From contig NZ_CAMLHX010000060.1 in the NCBI RefSeq assembly GCF_946479965.1, positions 1-24,180 on the forward strand: a DNA stretch of 24,180 bases. The letters run 5' to 3'. The translations under genes and the position numbers were made by a program. The notes below the pieces were generated by a model, which made no database searches, was not told where the DNA came from, and was given only the letters and a program-made list of their open reading frames with translations. Source of the DNA: an uncultured Mucilaginibacter sp. (GTDB taxonomy: Bacteria; Bacteroidota; Bacteroidia; Sphingobacteriales; Sphingobacteriaceae). Each line of letters starts with the position of its first letter. Positions within the stretch are counted from its first letter, which is position 1. Below, in pieces: positions 17,209 to 24,180 of this stretch.

Positions 17209-19413
17209 CTATTTAACCGCTATTTTTACCGTTTTTGAAATATTGCGCGATGAATTACCTAATTGCAATACAAACTCACCAGCCTCAACATTCCATGCTT
17301 TTTTTGCTTCATCATAAAAAGCTAGTTCGGCAACCTTTATATCCAGCTTAATGGTTTTAGTTTCGCCGGGTTGCAGAAAAACTTTTTCAAAAGCCTTTAA
17401 TTCTTTTTGCGGGCGCAAAACCGAACAAATAGGATCGCTTGCATACAATTGTACAACCTCTGCACCATACAGGGCACCTGTGTTTTTGATCACCAACTTT
17501 GCATGAATGATGTCATCTTTTCCGTAGATACTTTTATCTGTTGAAAAGTTGCCAAGCGCAAATTTTGTATAGGAAAGGCCATATCCAAATGGAAATTCCG
17601 GCTGGATCTTCTTTGTATCAAACCAGCGATACCCTACTAAAATATCCTCCTCGTAATTTACTTTTAGATCCGTACCGGGGAAATTGCCTAAGGCATGTGC
17701 CGGCGACTGATCAAGCGCCACAGGAATTGTAAAGGATAACTTGCCTGATGGATTTACCTTACCGCTCAATACATCTGCCACGGCATTACCGGCTTCCATG
17801 CCGCCATATCCGGGCCACAAAATAGCGGGCACTCTATTAACGATGCCCGCCAATTTTACCGGAGAACCGGCTATTATAACCGCAACTACATTTGGGTTCA
17901 CTTTTGCTATTTCCTGGATTAAGGTTTCCTGTCCGTAAGGCAAGTCCATATTTTGCTTATCGGATGACTCCGTATCAAAATCATGGTTCAAACCTCCGAA
18001 AAAGACAACTACATCAGACTCTTTTGCTACCTTAACGGCTTCGTCCAACATATTTTGATCAACTTTATTTGAGTTGGCCTGGCCGGCGTTGCTGTTCTCT
18101 TTAAAAGTAGACAACTTTTTATACCCCTGAGCAAAATTTATTTTCACTTTAGCACCAAACTTCTGCTGAATGGCTTGCAAGGGAGTTATCTCATACAGCG
18201 CTTTTATTTCAGAACTAAGGCCCGCTCCACAGTGTTTACGGGTAGCATTATCACCAATTATGGCAACAGATCTTATTTTATTGAAATTGATAGGAAGGAT
18301 ACCGCCTTTATTTTGTAGCAATACTACAGCTTCTGCTGCCGCATTGTAAGCTGCTTTTTGATGCTCCGGTGTATTCATTTTTCCTTTTTCGCGGTTAGCT
18401 TCATCAAACATTTTTGTTTTGAACATCACCCGCAACACATTCTCTACTTTTTCATCAACCACCGATAGCGGCACTTGCCCATCTTGCACGGCTTTTATTA
18501 AAGGATTGGCAAAATACCAATCGTTGTAATCTTTTATTTCAGTACCCATTTCCAGATCAAGGCCGGTTAATGCTGCTTTTACTGTTGTATGCGCAGCTGC
18601 CCAATCAGTCATTAAAACACCTTTAAATCCAAATTCTTTTCTAAGGATTTGCCTGTTGAGGTACTCGTTTTCAGAACACCAATCGCCCCTGAATTTATTA
18701 TAAGCGGCCATTACGGTATAGGCACCACCTTCGGTAATAGCAGCTTTAAAACCCGGTAAATAAATTTCACGCAGTGCCCTTTCGCTCATTTTTACATCGA
18801 CCGTACCACGGTCTGTTTCCTGATTGTTGGCTATCCAATGCTTTACGCTTGCCGCTACTTCTTTTGATTGCAATGCTTTGATATAAGGAACAGTCATTTT
18901 TGAAATAAGCAGCGGGTCTTCGCTCATGTATTCGAAATTGCGGCCGCCAAGTGGCGTACGTATTATATTGATGCCCGGCCCCAATAAAATATCTTTTTTC
19001 CTAAACCGGGCTTCCTCACCCAATGCAAGGCCCTGATTATAGGCCAATGCCGGGTTCCATGTGGCGGCAAGCGCGGTACCCGGAGGGAAACAAGTGGCAG
19101 AGTCTGTAGTCCAGCCTGAATAACTCCAATTCTGCCTGTTAATTTCAGCGCGAACGCCGTGCGGCCCATCGCTCAGTGCCCATTCCGGAACACCTAATCT
19201 TTTAATATCCGAAACATTAAACTTAGAATTTGCGTGCAGCAGGCTCACTTTTTCGGCCAGTGTCATCTTGCTCACTAATAAGCGGATCTTTTCTTTATTA
19301 TCGTTATCATTCAACTTATGCTGTGCATTTGCCGTTTCTGTAGCCAGTACAGTAAGCAAAAGCACACAACAATATGGTACTACTATTTTCAACTTTGATA
19401 TAAATAAATTCAT
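17209..19413 (-). CDS. GH3 beta-glucosidase, exported
   Basis: A 734-residue secreted enzyme. The frame extends upstream to an ATG at 19452, but that would overlap the GH42 gene and bury the signal peptide. The ATG at 19411-19413 leaves a 16-bp gap and gives a normal signal (MNLFISKLKIVVPYC, cleaved after ANAQ at 31). The GH3 barrel contains LSDGPHGVR (80-88), the sugar-binding VKHWIANNQE and the nucleophile Asp270 in GVLMTDWAAAH. The second domain starts about residue 350 and carries the probable acid/base Glu482 (FDTESSD). A C-terminal fibronectin-III-like domain follows (about 640-725). The family removes non-reducing beta-D-glucose; some members act on beta-xylose. Here it would trim glucan backbone oligosaccharides released by the GH5 enzyme. 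Confidence 0.93.
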   Translation of the reverse strand: MNLFISKLKIVVPYCCVLLLTVLATETANAQHKLNDNDNKEKIRLLVSKMTLAEKVSLLHANSKFNVSDIKRLGVPEWALSDGPHGVRAEINRQNWSYSGWTTDSATCFPPGTALAATWNPALAYNQGLALGEEARFRKKDILLGPGINIIRTPLGGRNFEYMSEDPLLISKMTVPYIKALQSKEVAASVKHWIANNQETDRGTVDVKMSERALREIYLPGFKAAITEGGAYTVMAAYNKFRGDWCSENEYLNRQILRKEFGFKGVLMTDWAAAHTTVKAALTGLDLEMGTEIKDYNDWYFANPLIKAVQDGQVPLSVVDEKVENVLRVMFKTKMFDEANREKGKMNTPEHQKAAYNAAAEAVVLLQNKGGILPINFNKIRSVAIIGDNATRKHCGAGLSSEIKALYEITPLQAIQQKFGAKVKINFAQGYKKLSTFKENSNAGQANSNKVDQNMLDEAVKVAKESDVVVFFGGLNHDFDTESSDKQNMDLPYGQETLIQEIAKVNPNVVAVIIAGSPVKLAGIVNRVPAILWPGYGGMEAGNAVADVLSGKVNPSGKLSFTIPVALDQSPAHALGNFPGTDLKVNYEEDILVGYRWFDTKKIQPEFPFGYGLSYTKFALGNFSTDKSIYGKDDIIHAKLVIKNTGALYGAEVVQLYASDPICSVLRPQKELKAFEKVFLQPGETKTIKLDIKVAELAFYDEAKKAWNVEAGEFVLQLGNSSRNISKTVKIAVK

Positions 19414-19429
19414 TTTTAATGTTTTATAA

Positions 19430-21517
19430 CTATTCCGTCCACACAAGCACATCTGCCGGCTTTAGTGTTCTTTCCCCAATTAAAATTTTTGCATTATCCG
19501 GCACATTTACCGTGTAATTGTCTGATGAGTAATTTAATGCGGTATAAAAACCATCGCGCCAGTAAACAAATACACCGGGCGGGTAGTCTTCTGTTGTGGT
19601 ACCGGCATCCGTATATATTTTCTTCAGTAAGACTTTTTCTAATTTTGCATCATCAGTGTCAACTCCTATATAAGTTACATCTCCTTTGCCAACGCGGTGT
19701 TTTACAACGGCGGCTTTTCCCTTATAAAACTGGTCATTATAAGTGGCCAGTACGGTGGTATTGGCATCCGGCGTAAGTAAATCGGCCCAGTTGTTCCATG
19801 TATAGTGATTAGCATTCATTAGTACATCGCCTTTAGTGTAAGGCGAAAGCATATCGGTAGCATTTACATGTGCACCGATAAGGCCCGAGATGGGTGCGGC
19901 TATTTCTCCCTCCCAAAAATGGCCCCTGCGATCTTTGGTACCGGTACGGCAGGTTATGATAAGATGCCCGCCATTTGCTGCATAGTCATTCCACTTTTTT
20001 ACCAACGCGGCGTCAACCATTTCGTACGCCGGAACGATTACGAAGTTATATTTTGACAGATCTGCCGTTTCTTTAACTACATCCACAGGTGCGCCTAATG
20101 ACCGTGCTGCTTTAAGGAACTTAACCGGATAATCCCACGTGTTCCACTGGTTGGTTTGTTTTTGCCTGTCAATGCTCCAGTAATTCTCTAAATTCCACAC
20201 AAGCGCCGTAGACTGCGCTGCTAGCTTTGCCGGCATCTTCGCGCCCGATTTAAATTGCTTACGCAGTCCGGCAATTTCTTTTATAAACTGCATATAGTCT
20301 TTACCACCTTCTGAAGGTGTTACGCCATCGGTTAATATCGCGCCGGAGTGATATTGCTCTGAGCTGTATAATATCTGACGGAAGCGGTAGGAACATGCAA
20401 TCTTTCCTCCGGCCGCGAAACTGTGATATAACCATAAACGAACAGTACCCGGCAAAAGCAAGGGGTTGTAACTACCCCAATTTACCGGACCGGGCTGAAT
20501 TTCCATTACCCCAGACACGCCGCCAACAGATTTAAAGTATTCCGCGGCAAACAGAACCAGGTCGCTGTTGCCTAACCGGAAACCTAAATCGCCAATGTTA
20601 TTAGAGCCTCCGTTGGGATAGGCTGTATAGGTGGCAAAATCCAACTTTTTTGTACGATTTGGGTCTGACCCTGTACTAACGGCAGTGTAATTAGTAGTAA
20701 CAAATTGGGCCTTTGAAATGTAGTTGTGTAAAACATTTGCCTGAAGATCAAGGAATTCAGCTTGGGCATCTGCACAATATCTTTTAAAATCAAGCAAGGC
20801 ATGAGGGTTATTACCCCACCAACCTACCAGGTTGGTATTGGGTATTATCACCTCATTAAAACTACTAAACCATTGGCTCCAGAATGCTGCGCCCCATGCA
20901 ACATTCAGTTCGCCAATGGTCTTGTATTTCCTTCTCAACCATGCTCTGAATTCCCGTTGCGAAGCGGGACTATAGTCCGCCCCTGCGCCGGGTTCATTAT
21001 CTATTTGCCATCCTATTACATTTGGGTTTTTCCCATACCTAATGGCCATTTGTGCAACTATCTTTTTTACAAAGTCGCGATATTTAGTATTAACAATTGA
21101 TCCTAATCCGCGTGTACCGTTTTCTGCCCTTATATAATGGCCATCCATAATAAACGTTTCAGGGTATTTTAACCGCATCCATGTTGGCGTGGTGGCAGAT
21201 GGTGTACACATTAATACCTTTAAATGGTATTTTGTGCACAGGCTAACCACCTTGTCAAGCCAGGTAAAATTAAACTTACCTTCAACGGGCTCCATTTTAA
21301 ACCAGGCAAATTCTGCCAGGTGAACAAACTCGAAACCCATATCTGATATCTTTTTTATATCTCTTTCCCACTGGTTTTCACTCCAATGCTCAGGGTAATA
21401 GTAGATACCGGGCGTTATCAGATCGCTCTCCGGAAAAAACCTGCCGCCATCCTGAGATCTTGCAACAGATGCTGTAAGTAATATCGTTATTATAAGTAAC
21501 GCTATGTTTTTTTTCAT
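19430..21517 (-). CDS. GH42 beta-galactosidase, exported
   Basis: A 695-residue enzyme with a signal peptide (residues 1-21, VARSQ). The barrel opens with GIYYYPEHWSENQW (37-50). The acid/base is Glu175 in GWQIDNEPG, and the nucleophile is Glu339 in VMEIQPGPVNW, both diagnostic GH42 motifs. A trimerisation-type Rossmann-like domain (about 410-620) and a short C-terminal beta domain follow, as in typical GH42. Most GH42 enzymes are cytoplasmic or act on beta-galactosides in bacteria of other phyla; a secreted copy among plant-glycan enzymes suggests action on side-chain beta-D-galactose. GH3 follows 16 bp downstream. Upstream is a structured 308-bp intergenic region, so this gene may begin its own transcript. 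Confidence 0.93.
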   Translation of the reverse strand: MKKNIALLIITILLTASVARSQDGGRFFPESDLITPGIYYYPEHWSENQWERDIKKISDMGFEFVHLAEFAWFKMEPVEGKFNFTWLDKVVSLCTKYHLKVLMCTPSATTPTWMRLKYPETFIMDGHYIRAENGTRGLGSIVNTKYRDFVKKIVAQMAIRYGKNPNVIGWQIDNEPGAGADYSPASQREFRAWLRRKYKTIGELNVAWGAAFWSQWFSSFNEVIIPNTNLVGWWGNNPHALLDFKRYCADAQAEFLDLQANVLHNYISKAQFVTTNYTAVSTGSDPNRTKKLDFATYTAYPNGGSNNIGDLGFRLGNSDLVLFAAEYFKSVGGVSGVMEIQPGPVNWGSYNPLLLPGTVRLWLYHSFAAGGKIACSYRFRQILYSSEQYHSGAILTDGVTPSEGGKDYMQFIKEIAGLRKQFKSGAKMPAKLAAQSTALVWNLENYWSIDRQKQTNQWNTWDYPVKFLKAARSLGAPVDVVKETADLSKYNFVIVPAYEMVDAALVKKWNDYAANGGHLIITCRTGTKDRRGHFWEGEIAAPISGLIGAHVNATDMLSPYTKGDVLMNANHYTWNNWADLLTPDANTTVLATYNDQFYKGKAAVVKHRVGKGDVTYIGVDTDDAKLEKVLLKKIYTDAGTTTEDYPPGVFVYWRDGFYTALNYSSDNYTVNVPDNAKILIGERTLKPADVLVWTE

Positions 21518-21566
21518 CGGGTTATCTAATATTCATTTTATTTATATCCACGAGGTACGCGGCGGG

Positions 21567-21749
21567 TGATCCAAAAAATATACGTCACCGTGAAATTAAA
21601 AAGCTAATATCTTGATTGTTAGTATATTATACATTTTACATACAACTACTTATTCGTCAGAAAAAGTAGCTGTATATTGAATGTAAGTAACTTATTATCA
21701 GATTATTGCAAAATCATAAAATTGGCGCTTTTCCCCGTTTTTTGGATCA
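21567..21749. repeat. 183-bp degenerate palindrome (foldback) with 12-bp perfect ends
   Basis: The ends TGATCCAAAAAA (21567-21578) and TTTTTTGGATCA (21738-21749) are a perfect 12-bp inverted repeat. Around the same axis, to within one base, lies an inner imperfect inverted repeat with 22-base arms (21630-21651 and 21664-21685, 12-base loop). By hand I count 18 Watson-Crick pairs there. The segments between show only weak complementarity. It could be a decayed mobile foldback element, a regulatory dyad or an RNA hairpin. No target-site duplication is evident. Confidence 0.6.
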
Positions 21750-21780
21750 TTTTGGATCACTTTGGATCACCTAGAATCAC
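21741..21780. repeat. tandem 10-bp repeat (four units, TTTGGATCAC type)
   Basis: Four consecutive 10-bp units: TTTGGATCAT, TTTGGATCAC, TTTGGATCAC and the diverged CTAGAATCAC. The exact 10-mer also occurs inverted at 21566-21575. The period equals about one helical turn, so a protein binding each unit would sit on one face of the DNA. The array starts within the right end of the foldback. Confidence 0.8.
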
Positions 21781-21825
21781 CTTGTCATGGCCCTTCAGAA
21801 ACAGCATTAAATCCAACATTATTTT

Positions 21826-23280
21826 TTAGTTATATCCAGCCTTAATAGCATTATACAAAGCCTGGTCCCTTATCACATTATTTTTTCTGTCTAAAGTAAA
21901 ACCTATCTCCCACCAGCATGGTATCATACCATTCGCTTTAGCCGTTTTGGTCGCAAACGTTGCCCAGTCATCTACAGACTTGTTGTGCTTATCCATCTCC
22001 TTAGGAAGATAAGCGCTGTTGGTGACGGCGGCAGTCCTCCTCCAGGATGCATATTCACCCAGTATCACCGGGATACCTTGATCAACAAACTTTTTCATCT
22101 TTCCTAAATCGGTAACGACCGAACTCTCTTCTCCGTAGGTGGCGTTGCGGTCCGGCTCAATAGTAGAATGATTCCCGGCACCCCAGTAGTAGGCCATTTT
22201 GCCCCAACTTGCATCTCCTTCGTTTAGTAAATTAAATGTAGAAGGCGTGTAGTAATGTACCTCAAGCATCAAACGATTAGGTACCGGGTCTGCAGGCATA
22301 GTCGTCATCAGGTCAGAAGTTTTATAAGTGTCAGTAGTTGGCCCCTGTACAACCAGCACGCGGGTGCTGTTTCTGCCCCCGGTAGAGCGAACTGCCTTGA
22401 TGAATGTTTCGTGATAGCCATTCAATATGGCCATCTGCGCGGCATTATCAGCACTAGGTTCATTCAAGCCGGCAAAAACAAGGTGCTCATCAAAATCGCG
22501 CATGGTTGTAGCAATCTGCTCCCAAATTGCTTTTTGCATCGCATTAACAGAATCTTGCTTAAGTGCATTGACAGGGGGACTATCGTGAGAATTCATTATC
22601 ACATACAGATCATTAGCCACACACCATCCAACCACTTGTTTCACCCGCGCAAGCCATGCAGGGTCAATTGTTGCTTTGCTCCGGTCGCTTAAATGAGTCC
22701 AAACCCAGTTAACGGGAAGCCGTACAGCAGAGAAACCTGATTGTTTTATAAACTTCACATACGCCTCGGTCAACTTACTATTCTGCCAATCACCTTCGTT
22801 TGGCGACTCCATGGTATTGCCAAAATTTGTTGCCATCCCCGTACGCATTTTTGCCGCCAGTTGCACAGCATTGCTGCTCATTCCGGTCGCGTCAGGCGCT
22901 ATGGGCGATGTATTATAACCCGGGTACAGGGTAGGCGCCTGGGTAACTGTCACCCTTCTGGCCTGGCCGTTGGAAAAGTTTATATTTAAAATACCGGACC
23001 GGGTTGCCCCTGTCGTATTGTCTGATAGCGTTGTTAAATGAATAACAGCGCTACCGCTACCCGATGTCGTGCTTAATTGCAACCACGAATAAACAGGATT
23101 GCTGATGCTCCAATCAGTACCCGAAACGGATATGTCCTGGGTACCCCCGGCAGCCGCAAAAGTTATTGTGGATGCACTAACCGTTAGTTCCGGGTCCGGA
23201 CTACTCGTTTTTTTACAGGCTGTAATACTTATAAAAAATAAGCCAACCAAAATATATTTTAAATGTGAAGTTTTTATCAT
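21826..23280 (-). CDS. BACON-domain GH5 endo-beta-1,4-glucanase-type lipoprotein
   Basis: A 484-residue surface lipoprotein. The frame reaches an ATG at 23325 that directly abuts the GH43 stop (TAAATG), so that start is possible. I prefer the ATG at 23278-23280 because it gives a normal lipoprotein signal (MIKTSHLKYILVGLF, lipobox ITAC, Cys22). Residues about 31-115 form a BACON domain (TVSASTITFAAAGG, WLQLSTTSGSG, VTVTQ). The rest is a GH5 barrel: RLPVNWVWTHL, then FAGLNEP with acid/base Glu274, LEVHYYTPSTF, and ILGEYASW with nucleophile Glu409. BACON plus GH5 recalls the endo-xyloglucanase of Bacteroides ovatus, but I cannot fix the GH5 subfamily. Endo-glucanase or endo-mannanase activity remain alternatives. 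It would make the first cut in the chain at the cell surface. Confidence 0.9.
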   Translation of the reverse strand: MIKTSHLKYILVGLFFISITACKKTSSPDPELTVSASTITFAAAGGTQDISVSGTDWSISNPVYSWLQLSTTSGSGSAVIHLTTLSDNTTGATRSGILNINFSNGQARRVTVTQAPTLYPGYNTSPIAPDATGMSSNAVQLAAKMRTGMATNFGNTMESPNEGDWQNSKLTEAYVKFIKQSGFSAVRLPVNWVWTHLSDRSKATIDPAWLARVKQVVGWCVANDLYVIMNSHDSPPVNALKQDSVNAMQKAIWEQIATTMRDFDEHLVFAGLNEPSADNAAQMAILNGYHETFIKAVRSTGGRNSTRVLVVQGPTTDTYKTSDLMTTMPADPVPNRLMLEVHYYTPSTFNLLNEGDASWGKMAYYWGAGNHSTIEPDRNATYGEESSVVTDLGKMKKFVDQGIPVILGEYASWRRTAAVTNSAYLPKEMDKHNKSVDDWATFATKTAKANGMIPCWWEIGFTLDRKNNVIRDQALYNAIKAGYN

Positions 23281-23325
23281 GAGCATATGAGGTTTAACAC
23301 TATAAAACGAGGTCATTGGATTCAT

Positions 23326-24180
23326 TTAATAAATGAATTTCCATTCATCAAACAAAAAACCCTCTCCCTTAAATACGAAATAGATATTCCCTACTCCTTT
23401 GTCTATGTTCAGGTCTATTTTCTTTGAGAGCGTAGTCCATTCCTTCTCGTCACATGTAAGGGAAACAATAGCCGGGCCTTTAAGATTATTTACATAAACA
23501 TCAATTCTACCTTTTCCTTTAACCCGGGCTTCCAATTTGGTAGGGGTTTGTTTGCTAAAGTCGGCTCCCCTGACCATCAGACATTGTTTATCCAGTGTTC
23601 CTTTGGCAGCCATATTACCCTCATTACCGGCATCTTCAAACTGGACCTGCCCCGAAGTGGCCGCAGTAGTTTCTGCTTGCTGAATAACGAATGGATTTAA
23701 CTGGCCGATTTGTGACGGGCCTTTAAAAGTTGCGGTAACCATGGGGATATTTACATCATTCCCTTCATCCACCTGCATTGGCTCGATACCCACATTACGA
23801 AAACCACCCTTAGTGCCAAAATAATCCTGTAAATACATGGCGTGGTAGGCAAGATAATACTTCTCTTTAAACTTGAAAAAGTGACTATGATTGTTTGTAA
23901 AAGGACCCACGTTAATTTCGCCGGTATTCTTAAAGTAATTATCGCGATACTTCCAGCTATTCTGATCTAACGGTGTTTTACTCGTCATGTAAGATATGTT
24001 GCACGCCGTTGGTTTATTAATGTCGGTATAGGGCCATTCAGTGCGTTCATCCCAACTCGTACAATAGCTATAAACCCAGGTTCCGTTAATAAAGTTAAGA
24101 TCGCTGGCCTCATTAAAATAAGGAGCGGGTATTTTAGAAACATTGCTGGCCAAACTGATCATATCTGCTCCTAATTTGAC
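23326..24180 (-). CDS. GH43 family glycosidase with C-terminal CBM6-like domain (partial, 5' end missing)
   Basis: The last 284 codons; the frame is open to the right edge (residues VKLGAD precede the first in-window Met). The visible part has the GH43 block DMISLASNVSKIPAPYFNEAS, shortened here to its key residue: Glu24 of the in-window protein in FNEASDL, the expected general acid. NHSHFFKFKEKYYLAYHA is the family's blade motif with a calcium-coordinating His. The last 120 residues or so (from IQQAETTAATSG) resemble a CBM6 carbohydrate-binding module. The catalytic base Asp and any signal peptide lie outside. GH43-CBM6 enzymes are mostly alpha-L-arabinofuranosidases or beta-xylosidases. Here arabinose removal from side chains is plausible. 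Confidence 0.88.
   Translation of the reverse strand, partial: VKLGADMISLASNVSKIPAPYFNEASDLNFINGTWVYSYCTSWDERTEWPYTDINKPTACNISYMTSKTPLDQNSWKYRDNYFKNTGEINVGPFTNNHSHFFKFKEKYYLAYHAMYLQDYFGTKGGFRNVGIEPMQVDEGNDVNIPMVTATFKGPSQIGQLNPFVIQQAETTAATSGQVQFEDAGNEGNMAAKGTLDKQCLMVRGADFSKQTPTKLEARVKGKGRIDVYVNNLKGPAIVSLTCDEKEWTTLSKKIDLNIDKGVGNIYFVFKGEGFLFDEWKFIY

Larger units (their letters stand above)
21518..21825. other. intergenic region upstream of the GH42 gene, rich in repeats
   Basis: These 308 bp hold no gene. They contain a degenerate palindrome (21567-21749), a tandem 10-bp repeat (21741-21780) and probably the promoter of the GH42 gene, although I cannot pick a convincing -7/-33 pair. An inverted copy of the 10-mer, GTGATCCAAA at 21566-21575, is about 50 bp upstream of the GH42 start codon. 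Confidence 0.7.

Noticed and set aside
22255..22692. 145-codon plus-strand open frame opposite the GH5 gene
   Set aside because: It lies wholly antisense to a well-supported GH5 domain with intact catalytic motifs and has no recognisable domain of its own.

Overview
The window looks like a chromosomal segment of a plant-polysaccharide-degrading member of the Bacteroidota, most likely Sphingobacteriaceae (Mucilaginibacter or Pedobacter type). This rests on an adjacent SusC/SusD pair, many secreted glycoside hydrolases with Sec or lipoprotein signal peptides, a BACON domain, AT-rich leaders without Shine-Dalgarno sequences, and moderately AT-rich DNA. The genus is inferred from protein style, not proven.

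Layout. (1) 1-6655, all on the minus strand, is an operon transcribed right to left: an aldo/keto reductase (sugar 1-dehydrogenase), an amidohydrolase-type sugar lactonase, a zinc-dependent sugar-acid dehydrogenase, tagaturonate reductase (UxaB), a secreted GH97 alpha-glycosidase, and the first 34 codons of another exported protein. Read in order, the four cytoplasmic enzymes match the L-galactose route: L-galactose to L-galactonolactone to L-galactonate to D-tagaturonate to D-altronate. (2) 6656-8152 holds an AraC-family regulator gene flanked by two oppositely oriented copies of one promoter/operator module. One copy faces the L-galactose operon and the other faces susC. (3) 8153-13020, plus strand, is the SusC/SusD pair, closed by a strong bidirectional terminator. 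(4) 13186-24180, minus strand, is a convergent run of exported enzymes. In transcription order these are GH43-CBM6 (5' end outside the window), BACON-GH5 endoglucanase, GH42 beta-galactosidase, GH3 beta-glucosidase, an SGNH/sialate-O-acetylesterase-type (CE20-like) esterase and a GH29 alpha-L-fucosidase-like enzyme.

How it fits together. The hydrolases resemble a xyloglucan-type toolkit: endo-cleavage (GH5), backbone trimming (GH3), side-chain removal (GH42, GH43, GH29) and deacetylation (esterase). The neighbouring operon would consume L-galactose, which replaces L-fucose at the tip of xyloglucan side chains in some plants. The duplicated promoter module around araC suggests that uptake (susCD) and L-galactose catabolism are controlled together. 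My reading is a polysaccharide utilization locus for an L-galactose-bearing, acetylated plant glycan, probably L-galactosylated xyloglucan. This is a hypothesis. The alpha-xylosidase (GH31), altronate dehydratase and sugar permease it would need are not in the window.

Two other features stand out. The intergenic region before the GH42 gene contains a 183-bp degenerate palindrome, with a 10-bp-period tandem repeat at its edge. The 393-bp gap between the GH3 and esterase genes holds an unrecognised short open frame that may be a gene remnant. I saw no rRNA, tRNA, CRISPR array, transposase or phage gene.
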